Below the pieces are notes generated by a model. That model saw only the letters and a list, made by a program, of their open reading frames with translations, made no database searches and was not told the origin of the DNA. A stretch of DNA of 64,000 bases from Bacteroidota bacterium (GTDB lineage: Bacteria > Bacteroidota > Bacteroidia > UKL13-3), in the NCBI GenBank assembly GCA_947457395.1, contig CANGVA010000003.1, positions 142,825 to 206,824 on the forward strand, in the 5' to 3' direction. How positions within the stretch are numbered: position 1 is the first letter of the stretch; the number at the start of each line of letters is the position of its first letter. Positions 48,001 through 57,470 of this stretch are shown here, piece after piece. Both the position numbers and the translations under genes were made by a program.

Positions 48001-51000
48001 GCTGCATGTATAACCTGGTATGCCGTCAAATTCATCAGCACCAATATCTGACGAAATTGCACCTCCATTGGTTGAACCCGTTGGACCAGGTCTTGTATGT
48101 CCATCTCTGTCGGTAGTTATCCCAGAAATATTTACACCACCTGACTCTAAAACAGATGATGTTGAGTTGTTAATATGAAGATCTAATGCAGCAGTATTGC
48201 CCGTAGCATTAATAAAGTTAGGATCGTTTGATACCGAACCTGCATCTTGTGAGGTTGCTGTTTGCCAGCCGTTCAAGGTTGTTACATCTGCCGCGTTATT
48301 TAGCGCAAGAAAATTACTTCCCGTCCAGTAATCGTTATTGTTAATGGTTAAACCTGTTAAACTAGCTATTCTAATGCTGTAATGTTTGCCTGTACCTGTT
48401 CCATTTGTACGCAAGTTTGTATAAATATTATTACGTATTATTCTTGTGCCAGATGTAGCAGCAGAATGTATGGCAAATGTGTTATTGGCTCCAGTTAGAA
48501 TACCTGCACCGCCAACATAAATGCTATTAAAATAAATACCATGGTTAGATGCCGCATTGGTTTGTCTGATGCCATTAATATTTAAATTGGCTGTTATATC
48601 ATTTCCTGATGCATCTATTCCCAACCTTACCATATTGTTATACACCAAAGCATTTCCGAGATCTGCAATCTCTATACCCGAAACAGTGGAACCTGCATTA
48701 AGAGAATGTATAAGATTTGAATTTATCTCATTGGTACCTGTGGTTGGTCCGTTATAATGTATACCAGTAACATTGCTGCCTGCAGTTGCATTGCTTAAGG
48801 AAAAAATAGTGTTTTGTGAAATTAACTGGCCTGAATTTGTTGCAGCCGTAAGTGAGATTCCAATTACAGATGTCAAACTTGCAGTTCCTGTGTTTGCTCC
48901 TGAATTATTTAGGTTGCGCACTGTATTTCCTGTAGCAGAAAATACACCTCCTGATGATCCAGGCAAAGACAATCCAACTACCTGAGCACTTGAACCAGTG
49001 CTTGAATTTGTGAGGTTGGCAATAGTATTAGCAGAAATATTATTTATTAAAGATGTAGAAGCAGAAAAAATCCCAAATAAAGAAGAATTGGTGGAATTAG
49101 ATAGACTGGATGCTACTGTAGTACTACCAATAGTATTATTACTAATGGTATAACTGGTTGAGGCACCTTGTACAGAAATTCCTCTTAAATTGAGTGCACC
49201 GGTAGAAGAGTTTGAAACTGTGATGCCTCCAATAAGATTGTTAGAAATATTTATTGCACCTGGGGTGCCAGTGCCTGCTAATATGCCTGAAAAAATTGCG
49301 GCAATTGAAGTTGTACTTTGAGTAAATGTAATACTACCGGCAGATGATTGGCTGCCTATGGTATTTCCGGTTATATTTCCGCAATTAAATGACCCTGTTA
49401 AAAGCGAAATTGCAGATTGCACTGTTGATGCACTAGCAGTTGTAACTGATATATTTCTGATGGTATTGTTTTGTAATGAAGTTGCAGCTGAATTACCTAC
49501 TGAAAGTTGAATAGCTCTGAAGACCAATGTGGCTGTTGTATTTAATGTCATTGGAGTACCAGCGCAAAGAGGTTGACTTCCTCCAATAAAATTATCATTA
49601 ATTACAAAATTATTCCCCGATGAATTATTAATTAAAATAGCATTCAGCGTTACGCCAGTGCCAAATGTGGTTCTGTTCACAGTTTGGTAAAAACTGTTAT
49701 TTGTAATATTCCAATCGCTGTTTCCACCTGAAATATTGATACCACATATTTGGGTAGTGACAGAGTTATTGTAAAAATCATAAATATTATTATTAGAAAT
49801 AATATTGGCATTGTTATTTGCTGCTGAGGTGCCTGTTGAGCCAGCTGCATATATGGCATTGGTAGGTGTAAAACTTATAGGGTCAAAAGCAAAAATATTG
49901 CAATATTCAATGGTGTTGTTATCATTACCATTGGTTCCGGTTGTGTTTGAGAACACAATAGTACCGGAGGTTGTGCCTGTATTCGCACTTTCGATTAATA
50001 AATACCTAAGTGCATTGTTTGATGACTCGTTTTGATAATTAACTGCATAACCGCTCGTAGAGGAATTTTCAATATTTAACATTCTGCTTGTACCTGCGCC
50101 ACCCGGTCTGCCATCAATTATAAAGAAACTACCTTGATTGTGACTGATAGTACCTGTAGCATTATTACTTGTTATAATCAATGGTGTAGCAACAGTTGCA
50201 GCCGGTCTGATGGTAATGGTATTCGTACTGTTTGCACCAGAAACATTACCAAGTGTTAAAGGAAAGATTTCACCTGTACTAATATAATCGGGTTGAAGCT
50301 CAAGTATGGTTGGTTGGGTAATGCCGCATCCATTTAAAACCAATAACGCATCGGTAAGGCTTGAATAATCAGCGCCTGTTTGGCCAATGGTAACGGTAGC
50401 ATTAAGTGTTGGGCAAGGATTGGTAGATTGACTTCCAAATAAAGGGCTGTTTGTATTGTATATTGGACCATTCAAGCAAATGGTATCATTAAATGAGTAA
50501 ACGTAATAGTCATATGTGGTATTTGGTGCCAAACCAGTAACTACTCTGCTGGTGTTTGAACCAGATAAAACTACTGTACCGCTTCCTAATGATGCTCCTA
50601 ATGCATAAGTTGTACTATTTGAAGGGTTGGTTGGCGTTGCTGCATTAGGATAGCGAACTACAAGATACCTAATACCTGTAACTGAAACTGGAGTAAAACT
50701 AATGGTCATTTGGCCCGTGCCAATAGCGCTAAATAAAATAGAAGTTGGTTGTGCAACAGGAGCTGTACAATTTTCGATTTCTATAGCACCAATTGTAGGT
50801 GTGGTATTATTTCTTGTGGTCCCTCTATAGTCTGTGGTAATACCTGCAATTGGCGTACCTGCATTTGCAAGTGGTGTCCCATTGGTAGGAACTAAATTGG
50901 TATTTGATGTGAAAAGTGGATTGCTGCTGATTGAATTGGCATCTTGTGAGGTTGTTGTTTGCCAGTTAGATAATGCAACTTGAGCAGTACCTGCCCAACC

Positions 51001-54000
51001 ACCAGTGGCACCAACACCTGCTGTTGTCCCTCCGCCTGATACAAACAGGTTGTTGTAATTTGATGTTAAATTAGTATAGGTTGAATTATTTAAAGCAATG
51101 GATCTATTTGGACCTGAGCCTGTACTACCGGTACTTGCAAGTATATTATTTCTAATATCAATAACCGGATTGTCACTAACAGCCAAGGCTATGTTTGGTC
51201 CACTTCCTCCTGTTAAAGTTGCTGACATTGATACAGAGTTATGGTATACCCTTGTAGTTGATCCGCTGCCACCAGCAACCATTATACCAATACCACAATC
51301 TCCAAATGTTCCATTTGCTGCAACATCGAATATAATATTATTAGCAATTAAATTAATACCTGAAGTAGAAGGCGAAATAATGATACCACCCGCTCCGTAA
51401 GTGCTTGCTGCTCTAATGGAACCAATCACATTAGCTGATATAGTGGCATTGGTAACTTCATTTCCTGTAGATGGGGCTGTGCTAGTAATAGAGGTTAAAG
51501 CACCTAAATTAATTGCCCATGCGTAACTAGCACTAACACCTGAGATATTTGAGATATTGTTATTGCTAATTGTTATATTGTTTTCAAATCCAACTAATAT
51601 ACCAGATTTTGATACTTGATTTGGGGAAGCTGTGTTAATTAGATTTTGGGTAATCAGGTTCCCTGTATTTTTAGTCCCTGCTGAATTACCTTGTGAGTAA
51701 ATTGCATATTGTACCTTGCTGATATTATTATTCTGAAATGTGTTGTTATTATTGTTTGTACCCAACGAAGTTGCGCTGATGGTTGAACTTCCGCTACCAA
51801 TACCCATTAATGTAGTTGTTGGAGTATTACCCACTATATTACAGTTTATAATGTTGTTTGATGTTGCACCATTTGTTCCACTAGATTGCAGCCAAATAAC
51901 AGCAGAAGATGTTCCAGTACTTGTATTTGTTATGGTTAAGTTTCTTGATGTGGTGCCGTTGTTACTTCCATCAATGGTAATAAAATCTGCACCGTTTAGT
52001 GTAATGAGTGCGGTTGTACTTGATCCTGTTAACGTAGCTGTAGTTTGCGGTTTTATAGTTAGCGTAGCATTCGGTGTGCAACCATAAGATATTTGATTAA
52101 GCGCCACAGCACCTGTTTCTGTAACAGAAGCATCAATAATATTTGCTACCGTATTACCACTTAAACCGCCTGCATTAATGGCGGCAAATAGCCCACCCGT
52201 ACCGGTAATACTGGCATATGTTCCAGTTGCGCCAATGGTAACGCTAGTTGGTATGGCATTTCCAATATTATATGAGTTAATGGTTCCAGTAAGTGGGAAT
52301 GAGGCAGAGGTTAGAGCAACGCTTGCAGGAGCAGAAGTAAAGGTTCCACTATTTATTCCTACATTTGGGCTACTGGCATTGTCTTGTACTACTACAAAAT
52401 ATTGGATTACATCACCTGCAGCCATCGCTGACTGAAGTATACTTCCATCTATTGTGAAAGAGAATGGAGAAGAACTACTTGTAGATTCCACAAATTTCCA
52501 ACCATTGTCTGCAGAGGTATTCCCTGTATAAGTGTTATCATCGGCTGATTTTTTATAGTACAAACGAGGAGCTGAACCTGCAGAAATATTAACACCACTT
52601 GCATCTGTGATGGTAGCACTTAAAGTTGGGGCATTTGTACAAAGGGTATTGGGTATGGCGGTATAAGAGATAGATGGCCCGGTAAGGTCTGCTGCAACCC
52701 CATTCAGTTCCCAAGCTCCAATATCTGGAGTTGATACGTTACGTGTTGCTCCTAAAAAATCAGTAGTAAAACCGGAAATAGCAGCTCCACCACTTTCGGC
52801 CTGTGTTGCGATGCTTAAATCGTATTTTAAAAAGTCGGCACTTGATCCTGTTGTGCTCTGGAAGGTAATAGCTTCACTTGCTGACGAAGCATCTCGTGAA
52901 CCAATTGTTCCTGCAGTGAAAACACCTGACTTATAGGCACTCATAGTTTGTGCTGAACTTGTCCCATCAGAATAGATTAAATTGCTTGCACCCGGTGCAC
53001 CCGCATAGAAAAGGTTGTTATTAGACGTAGAAGCATAGTTGGCAAGGGTACTTGCTAACCCGGAACTTCTTCTATAAGCAACAGTTAAACCAGTACCGGC
53101 AGGGGTTGAGGTATTGACAATGATATTGTTTCTTAAATTTAATACCGCAGTAGTTGCCGTTGAACTTGCTGTATGGAAAATACCCGTAGTACCGAAATTT
53201 GCACCCGTTGATGAGGCGTTAATATTAACTGTATTGTAATAAATATTATACGTAGAATTAGTTGTAGTTGAGGTAATAGAAATACCCCTGATAGCGTCTG
53301 TGCTGGTAGAAGCGCCTGCCGAAAGATTTCCAATTAAGTTATTATTGCAATTTACAGTTGTTCCACCAGAAATCAAAATACCGTTTACACCCGGTGTAGT
53401 ATTGAAAGCACCAGTAGTTGATAAGTCATAAATATTGTTTCTGTTTACAGTTGCAGTTGTTCCACCGGTAACCATTATACCATTTGTTACGCCTGAAGTT
53501 GTACCTACACAAGTCAGAGTGTTGATGGTATTCTGGAAAATATTCGCTGTAGTTGCTGATGAGGTAATACCAACTACAGTAGCAGTCGTACTGGTAGAAG
53601 TTAAATTATTTATAGTATTAAGTGAAATATTTGTAGTTGTACTCGCAGAAGCATTTGATATGCCTGTATTGTTTCCAACTGTTGTACTATTGTTAGTGAT
53701 AATATTAGAGTTAACATTTAAAGTTGTAGCAGTACTTGAAGATCCAATAGTTAAAGCCGTAATTGCTGCTCCCCAACTTATATTGGTTATTGTATTTGAA
53801 CTAACCGAACTAGTCGTACCTCCAAAAAAGTTTACAGTCATTGGATTAATAGTTCCCGTTCCACCACTTATGTTATTAAAGGTATTTCCAGTAATAGTTT
53901 TGGTTGGAGACCCTCCATCAGTATTGTTAATTCCAACGAACCCTGTTGCGCCCGTTAATGTGATATTAGAAAAATTATTATTTTGGAAAGTAATAATTGA

Positions 54001-56250
54001 ACCAGTAACCGATGAAGCATTTGAACTAAAAAAAGTTACAGTTCCGCCTGCTCCTGATTTTGTAAATGCAGTAACAATAGAGTTTCCACTAATAGTCTGA
54101 GTTCCTCCTGATGTTGGGACAGCAATTGCATTACTTACAAATGTGATACTTCCTGTAGTCGTAGCTGAAATATTAGTGAAAGTATTATTATTGATAGTAG
54201 TATTTAAATGAGCCATAGAAGAACTGATATACGTATGTGCTCCAGTTGGAGAAGCAACCGTATGACCCATTGAGCTAAAATTGTTGGAGCTAATAGTTAA
54301 TGAACTCGAAGCAGAACCTGTTGAAGATTCAACAATTATTCCGTTTACTGTACCAGTCGTAATTCCACTTTGAACAGAAATACTATTATTACTAATCGTA
54401 CAAGTTACTGCAGTAGTTGGTGCAGCTGAAAAACTTGGTACATAGATTGCTCTTTGTGATGATGTAACTGTATTACCACCTGCGGAACTTGTTACTGTAT
54501 TATAAGAAATATTGTATCCCGCGCAGTTACGAACCAAAATACCATTCAAGGTTCCTGAAACGTTAGCATATGCTGAGAAAGAACCCGTAGTACCCCAATT
54601 GGTAATTGAGTTGCCTTGGCCGGCAGATGTTCCACCAATGTCAAGACCGGTGTTTAAATCCGCAGCAGCAGTAGGGCCAGTTACATTGATACCCTGATTA
54701 ACGTTACTTATTGTATTACCATAAATTTTCAAACCACTGTTTCCACCAGCCGTTGTTGTGGCAGAAGCAGTAGTAGTAGTTACTGCAGTAGCTGAGTGTG
54801 TTGAGTTGGAATAAATACCAAAAGTATTTTGGTAGGTGCGGTTCAGGGTAATTGTATTATTTTGAATGGTACAATTTTGTGCACCATTGGTTGTGGTGGC
54901 ATACAGCAATGCAACACCCCATTCCGTCATATTATTGGATGCGGCTGTAGTTGTAGTATTTAAAGAATTTTCTTGCATGGTAAAACCATTGATGGTTACC
55001 CAGTCAGCTCCAATTAACTTAAAAATAGCATCATTCAGGTTGCCTGAGTTGTGAGTTGTAGGTGCAGTAAAAGTTGGATTAGTACCTGTACCCGATTTCT
55101 GAAAAATGATGGCATTGCTACTACCAGTTCCTGTTGCCGTTATTGAAAACCCACCTGCTGGGGCTGTTTCTGTATAACCTGAAGGCACAAAGCAGGTAAT
55201 ATTGCCACCTGTTACTGTATGTGCGGTGCCGGTATTAATTGCTGTAATGGCCGCGGCAAGTGTTGCATACGTTGCAGAAGGAGCACCTGTTCCGGTGCTG
55301 GAGGTAACCCTGATGGGGTTAGCTGCATAAGAATAATTATTCCCACTATTATCAGCATATCTCAATGCCTCATAGGCTATGTCTGCTGCATTACCTGTTG
55401 TAATAGCAGATAAGGTCATTGTTGAACTAAAAATATAGTAAAACACATTGGTGCCTGCTGCTTGTGCAGGTATGGTTGCAGCATACGTTGTGCCACTAAC
55501 TTGGGACGCTTCTACAACTGTATTGGTAGTTGAAAAGTCGTTTGTAGTTGTGCGATAGCGCACAAAAAATCTTTCTTGTGTAGATGGGGTTCCGCTTAGT
55601 GTAAAACTTACAACGGCAGAACGGTCGCTTTGCATTGCCAGTTGTGTTGCCGGGGTATGGGTGATATTAACAGGTGCATTTGTAGTATAACCAACATAAA
55701 AGCCAGTTGAAGAATAACCTGCATCTTTAAGCACAAAAGTATAATGGCCCGCAGTGCTCATATTAAGTCCCATGTCTTGACCACCAGTAGTTACATATTG
55801 AACTCCATTAACCGCGTTAAGGGACCCACTCCCAACACCTGCAAAATTCCATTTATTGTTAAATTGACCAGCGGGTGGCCCTGAGGTAAAAATGAATCCA
55901 TTTCCGTTTCCACCGGCCATATTCAATGGTGTTACGTTGCCACCCGTTGCTTGTACATTAATCGTTGTAGCCCATTGACCCCTTCCATCACCCGGGTTGG
56001 TGGCAGTGGTAGATACTTTTCTGTATTGCAGTACGCGGTAATCACCTGCTGCAAGGTTAGTGGGTTGGCTGTAACCGTTTATTTGACCTACCCAATTCAC
56101 ACCCTCACCGCTAAAAATATTTTGTGCAGAAACAACCTGACTTGCAAATAGAATGACTAGCATTGCTAGTTTTGGTAGACCTTTACCTAAACGAGTAGCG
56201 AAAAAAACTTGCGCCTGAATGTTACAGGCTATTGTATATACTTTCTTCAT
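42010..56250 (-). CDS. Giant T9SS-secreted beta-helix protein
   Basis: A single frame of 4,746 residues, from ATG 56250 to the stop at 42010. The leader is long (MKKVYTIACNIQAQVFF, cleavage near SQVVSAQ). Beta-helix-type repeats rich in N, T, S and G cover about residues 320-1180, 1330-1820 and 1945-2735. Three choice-of-anchor-type ends (DIGAWELNG, TIGAIEIEN, DIGADEFDG) close them. A fibronectin-like part is at about 1828-1937, Ig-like at 2740-2850, and two PPC-like copies at about 3100-3370 (each with DDDxxxSFTT). Filamentous beta repeats follow. The end (LYPNPATTEVFV and GVYLVKV) is a T9SS type A sorting domain. It is probably surface-exposed; its adhesive role is inference. ATG 56307 is a less likely start. 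Confidence 0.9.
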   Translation of the reverse strand: MKKVYTIACNIQAQVFFATRLGKGLPKLAMLVILFASQVVSAQNIFSGEGVNWVGQINGYSQPTNLAAGDYRVLQYRKVSTTATNPGDGRGQWATTINVQATGGNVTPLNMAGGNGNGFIFTSGPPAGQFNNKWNFAGVGSGSLNAVNGVQYVTTGGQDMGLNMSTAGHYTFVLKDAGYSSTGFYVGYTTNAPVNITHTPATQLAMQSDRSAVVSFTLSGTPSTQERFFVRYRTTTNDFSTTNTVVEASQVSGTTYAATIPAQAAGTNVFYYIFSSTMTLSAITTGNAADIAYEALRYADNSGNNYSYAANPIRVTSSTGTGAPSATYATLAAAITAINTGTAHTVTGGNITCFVPSGYTETAPAGGFSITATGTGSSNAIIFQKSGTGTNPTFTAPTTHNSGNLNDAIFKLIGADWVTINGFTMQENSLNTTTTAASNNMTEWGVALLYATTTNGAQNCTIQNNTITLNRTYQNTFGIYSNSTHSATAVTTTTASATTTAGGNSGLKIYGNTISNVNQGINVTGPTAAADLNTGLDIGGTSAGQGNSITNWGTTGSFSAYANVSGTLNGILVRNCAGYNISYNTVTSSAGGNTVTSSQRAIYVPSFSAAPTTAVTCTISNNSISVQSGITTGTVNGIIVESSTGSASSSLTISSNNFSSMGHTVASPTGAHTYISSSMAHLNTTINNNTFTNISATTTGSITFVSNAIAVPTSGGTQTISGNSIVTAFTKSGAGGTVTFFSSNASSVTGSIITFQNNNFSNITLTGATGFVGINNTDGGSPTKTITGNTFNNISGGTGTINPMTVNFFGGTTSSVSSNTITNISWGAAITALTIGSSSTATTLNVNSNIITNNSTTVGNNTGISNASASTTTNISLNTINNLTSTSTTATVVGITSSATTANIFQNTINTLTCVGTTSGVTNGIMVTGGTTATVNRNNIYDLSTTGAFNTTPGVNGILISGGTTVNCNNNLIGNLSAGASTSTDAIRGISITSTTTNSTYNIYYNTVNINASSTGANFGTTGIFHTASSTATTAVLNLRNNIIVNTSTPAGTGLTVAYRRSSGLASTLANYASTSNNNLFYAGAPGASNLIYSDGTSSAQTMSAYKSGVFTAGTIGSRDASSASEAITFQSTTGSSADFLKYDLSIATQAESGGAAISGFTTDFLGATRNVSTPDIGAWELNGVAADLTGPSISYTAIPNTLCTNAPTLSATITDASGVNISAGSAPRLYYKKSADDNTYTGNTSADNGWKFVESTSSSSPFSFTIDGSILQSAMAAGDVIQYFVVVQDNASSPNVGINSGTFTSAPASVALTSASFPLTGTINSYNIGNAIPTSVTIGATGTYASITGTGGLFAAINAGGLSGNTVANIIDASVTETGAVALNQISYGCTPNATLTIKPQTTATLTGSSTTALITLNGADFITIDGSNNGTTSRNLTITNTSTGTSSAVIWLQSSGTNGATSNNIINCNIVGNTPTTTLMGIGSGSSTISATSLGTNNNNNTFQNNNISKVQYAIYSQGNSAGTKNTGNLITQNLINTASPNQVSKSGILVGFENNITISNNNISNISGVSASYAWAINLGALTSITSTAPSTGNEVTNATISANVIGSIRAASTYGAGGIIISPSTSGINLIANNIIFDVAANGTFGDCGIGIMVAGGSGSTTRVYHNSVSMSATLTGGSGPNIALAVSDNPVIDIRNNILASTGSTGSGPNRSIALNNSTYTNLTSNYNNLFVSGGGTTAGVGATGGWAGTAQVALSNWQTTTSQDANSISSNPLFTSNTNLVPTNGTPLANAGTPIAGITTDYRGTTRNNTTPTIGAIEIENCTAPVAQPTSILFSAIGTGQMTISFTPVSVTGIRYLVVRYPNAATPTNPSNSTTYALGASLGSGTVVLSGSNTSRVVTGLAPNTTYDYYVYSFNDTICLNGPIYNTNSPLFGSQSTNPCPTLNATVTIGQTGADYSSLTDALLVLNGCGITQPTILELQPDYISTGEIFPLTLGNVSGANSTNTITIRPAATVATPLIITSNNATGTISHNQGSFFIIDGRPGGAGTSRMLNIENSSTSGYAVNYQNESSNNALRYLLIESANTGTTSGTIVFSNTTGTNGNDNNTIEYCNIFAFDPISFTPTNAIYAAGSTGTSAANNNANIISNNNIYDFYNNSVTTQICGINISGGNSDWNITNNSFYQTVNRTTFGTGVTLNAILINNSSGNNFVINDNFIGGSQPLCAGTPMTLNTTATLVFRAIQLSVGNSAATSLQNNTIRNISVTTASASTVQSAISLLTGSFNCGNITGNTIGSQSSAGSITFTQSTTSIAAIFSGILAGTGTPGAINISNNLIGGITVSNSSTGALNLRGISVQGASTSYTISNNTIGSTTVASSLSNSTNSSLFGIFSASTSLINNISANTIANLTNSSTGSSAQVVGLSLPGSSGGVFSATGNTVRNLNNSGANTGTASLTSVIGISLTAATNSGQLISQNTIFSLSNATAGSNVTGIHYNGPTTGTNEINSNLIHSLNAGSTVSGIEIADLGNALVYNNMVRLGIDASGNDITANLNINGIRQTNAASNHGIYFNSIYVGGAGILTGANNTFAIHSAATSGTRIIRNNIYTNLRTNGTGTGKHYSIRIASLTGLTINNNDYWTGSNFLALNNAADVTTLNGWQTATSQDAGSVSNDPNFINATGNTAALDLHINNSTSSVLESGGVNISGITTDRDGHTRPGPTGSTNGGAISSDIGADEFDGIPGYTCSTFPALTATTTNATVCNSAAALLQITGTISGTGITYQWQSATTQNGTYSNISGATGATYTVPSTSVSNLWYVCQVTCANGPTTATTASVNVQVQACNYTVTRNTAITYNSIMSTGSTYTSLSDADDGITNLINLPSTTFRYRGSLITGFIATSNGWMTFNTSNTSNQWTNNLGSTDFNVLAPFWDDLVIRGDDINNKDVSMRYQIIGTLGSGTADIVIEWAEMERFQYGDPNINFQVVLHEADNSIDFNYGNFQMFNGATNPSTQTWTYSVGMNGPTPATASTDQRIILQAENSTFFNATSQNSLGYSLQCNSQYRFVPSTSFNAGSAPTSGSFFGSTFAPANNEVAGSIGIAVNNAPCTSNCGNIYTSKNATATPGITACSAAITGNADDDVFFSFTTTSASNYRISVDPSAGYDAVVQLLDNSLTPVTCVNAAAAGLSELIASVALNPSSLYYLRIYDAAAGSTNNGEFALCVSEVIPPPANDNPSGAVVLTTGTTCTGTSSTLPATLSATATSGITACTAGTPGTPDDDIWYSFTTNSIAGTTYAISATGVSTYNAVLQLFSGTVGSLTSVNCVNATGNGGTETINAAALATNTTYYFRVYHSGVGAANGNVSVCVVHTLPTCLTSISATTGDYIWQGQSINFNTANNWLIYNGPSSYSVATAAPSAANIFIPSSTCFANQPAISSAPASVNNVSILSGATLDLGNNTLTVNGNLSSSGTLTTGTSTVILNGSSAQSITAGQAFYNLTIDNNLGVSLGQNITVTNNLTLTAGTLTVGARTLSINGSIIRSAGNIDASNASATVLFGGSAAQSIPASTFSGNINNLTVNNSAGLTSDQALTVNGTLTLTAGVLNMGANLLTIGSTNTSAVSRTSGYVSGPVALTLPANLASGSTYLFPLGKAAYTPFALVNPTTNAGGFVVIRAEVFDAATGGSAGAGLSSINTNRYWDVSISSGTSNFINTSVRATESAIGTLNRLANNATTLTGTYAAVSTGFPDGNSITSSTLTGLGYFVFAETVASLTEIYMPQFMQGKSGTNDNRIPHIFRATLTNLYPSTTYRYFNAAVTAADASSSNGAGNPIFINAGTSTLTRSTAPDLSSSFGSFTTDANGTYTGWFMLEPTGDARFDAANSVLMRIMLNDGNGGTTVSTRITSTNAAKVIDLNTGSGANDGTAVYGGSLTNEKNMVVLFDNVTGAGRPIAASVVESDGIANTAANGYASFYENNVNGTARRWGTIIPNANANGIKRIEYRNLSNGNMHYWVSDNDGNWDGSANTVNPTGGSTPLVIPSNISDDATFAPNTTTILLQDMNFNGKIDLATGSNIVINGFNLTLNDGIKIGSIGSFTGSGTSSIIIGGTGNGGSLIMDQTTTGVTNTLRRLVISKTTGTITLGNTLNIIDSVSVSNTGATLATGDNLVLISNATQTARVGRLGGSITGNVAVQRFIPAVTRRFRMVSPNTQNFAYSQLIDDIFVTGSGGVTNGFDASPNNGPTIYTYQESTTGGRGWKPVTNISSSLGAGQGAIVFVRGDRTLASPAWFTQGQFPAQNAVTLDFIQNINSGASGAISPALTYTNTSAPTEDGWNLVGNPYPSQIDWRLVSKNNLSTFYYAFNPATNAYVASDGDLNNSNNPFIASGQAFFVQAVAASPSISFDENCKSSATPTSYFKSAGSQITIEMIRDSINSDIAFMQIKPGANMSYSGAEDARKYPNPDINFGYQISGTPVQINRVPPLTNIADTFILFANAPQGTYRLQVGGLNNIPAFKAVLLRDLFTSQTTDLRSNGVYTFQITSNTSSSGNRFQLIIINQSALPVELISFTATRVNQTDDVSLNWLTANEKNNAAFVVERSFDGESFEGISTLKGAGNSNSLISYAYLDEAAVKEANNKQADVLYYRLRQLDFSGESQTSNVVSISLRDWYSLGKNKSGISLYPNPATTEVFVSMANNGNIKLLEIFDVAGKRVLSIQNPEQGKPIDLYGLKAGVYLVKVNAQETSKLIIE

Positions 56251-56432
56251 AGACTTGTATTGTTTTAAGTACAATTGAACATCAACTTTATGGATAAAAA
56301 ATGACAATAAGAAGCCCTTTTATGATAAAAGTCATTTTTTAATGTATTGAAGAAATCAATAACTATTGCAAAACCAATATTAATAGGTGTTTTACAGGCC
56401 ATAATCGCAGGTCATTTAAGGGAAATTTAAGC

Positions 56433-56493
56433 AAATATCGGTTTTGTTGATATTTAATATCGTTTATAATTAAAAAAGATATAACCGATATTT
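56433..56493 (+). promoter_or_regulatory. Inverted repeat before the Fic gene (operator candidate)
   Basis: AAATATCGGTT at 56433-56443 is matched by its exact complement AACCGATATTT at 56483-56493, 39 bases apart. A smaller palindrome GATATTTAATATC lies between them (56449-56461). The right arm ends 6 bases before the GTG start codon, so a repressor bound here would block fic. No regulator gene stands beside it; autoregulation by the protein's own C-terminal helix-turn-helix is inference. Confidence 0.5.
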
Positions 56494-56498
56494 GTGGG

Positions 56499-57470
56499 GT
56501 GGATTGGAAAAACATACATATAGATGCAACAACAACATTACTCCTGCAGCGTCTGGATGATAAACTGCAACACATTAAACAGGTAAGGCCTTTACCTGCT
56601 GCTGCCCTTGCACGCATTAAAGAAGGCCTATCGCTGGAGTGGACATACAATAGTAATAGCATAGAGGGTAATACCCTTACCCTGCAGGAAACCAAACTGG
56701 TATTGCAAGACGGGATGACGGTGAAAGGAAAATCCTTGCGAGAACATTTTGAAACCGTAAACCACCATGATGCCGTTGCATATATTGAATCTGTTGCACA
56801 AGCCGCTAAACCCATTGCAGAGTATGATGTGCTTCATACCCACGCTTTGGTATTAGATAAGATTGAAAAAGATTTTAGCGGGCGTTTTAGAAACGCTGGT
56901 GTGCGCATTACCGGTGCCAACTTTACACCACCCAATGCCCGCAAGGTTTATGATTTGGTGCATGAGCTGATGCATTGGGTAAATCAGGAATCAGGGTACC
57001 TGCATTGCCTGGTGCGTGCTACCGTTTTTCATCACCGCTTTGTTTGGATACATCCTTTTTTTGATGGCAATGGCCGCACCGTGCGCTTGCTGTTTAATCT
57101 GCTATTAATGAAGGAGGGTTATCCGCCTGCTATTATCCTTCGCAATGACCGTAAAAAATACTACGATGCACTGAACAAAGCCAATGCCGGTGATTATAGC
57201 AAATTGTTGCTGCTCACATGCCAGGCTATGGAGCGCAGCCTCGATATTTACCTAAGCAATCTGGATGATGATGCAGAGGATTATAAACCCATTACCTCCA
57301 TTGTTGAGGAAAGTGCAATGCCATACGGCTACGGCAAAGAATACATTAGCTTACTTGCCAGAAGAGGTGTGATTGATGCCTACAAAGAGGGGCGTGTTTG
57401 GTATACTACAGAGAAGGCGATTCATGCTTATGTGAAAGGAAGAAGGAGGAAGAGGAGATTGAACGGTTAG
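56499..57470 (+). CDS. Fic-family protein (class II, with inhibitory motif)
   Basis: A 323-residue protein of the Fic AMPylase type. The active site HPFFDGNGRTVR starts at H185, and the N-terminal inhibitory motif SNSIEGN (S52, E56, G57) marks it as class II. A C-terminal winged-helix-like part (about 265-310: SIVEESAMPYGYGKEYISLL) precedes a basic tail ending RRKRRLNG. Fic proteins mostly transfer AMP to target hydroxyls; the target is unknown here. The start is GTG 56499. The last codons and the TAG at 57468-57470 fall inside the octamer repeat array. Confidence 0.88.
   Translation: MDWKNIHIDATTTLLLQRLDDKLQHIKQVRPLPAAALARIKEGLSLEWTYNSNSIEGNTLTLQETKLVLQDGMTVKGKSLREHFETVNHHDAVAYIESVAQAAKPIAEYDVLHTHALVLDKIEKDFSGRFRNAGVRITGANFTPPNARKVYDLVHELMHWVNQESGYLHCLVRATVFHHRFVWIHPFFDGNGRTVRLLFNLLLMKEGYPPAIILRNDRKKYYDALNKANAGDYSKLLLLTCQAMERSLDIYLSNLDDDAEDYKPITSIVEESAMPYGYGKEYISLLARRGVIDAYKEGRVWYTTEKAIHAYVKGRRRKRRLNG

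Noticed and set aside
53435-54100. A 221-codon open frame antisense to the giant T9SS gene, and others like it at 48.5-55.4 kb
   Set aside because: They are Val/Pro/Ile-rich mirror images of Thr/Ser/Asn-rich repeats, which lack stop codons on the complementary strand. No family motif or plausible start context is seen.
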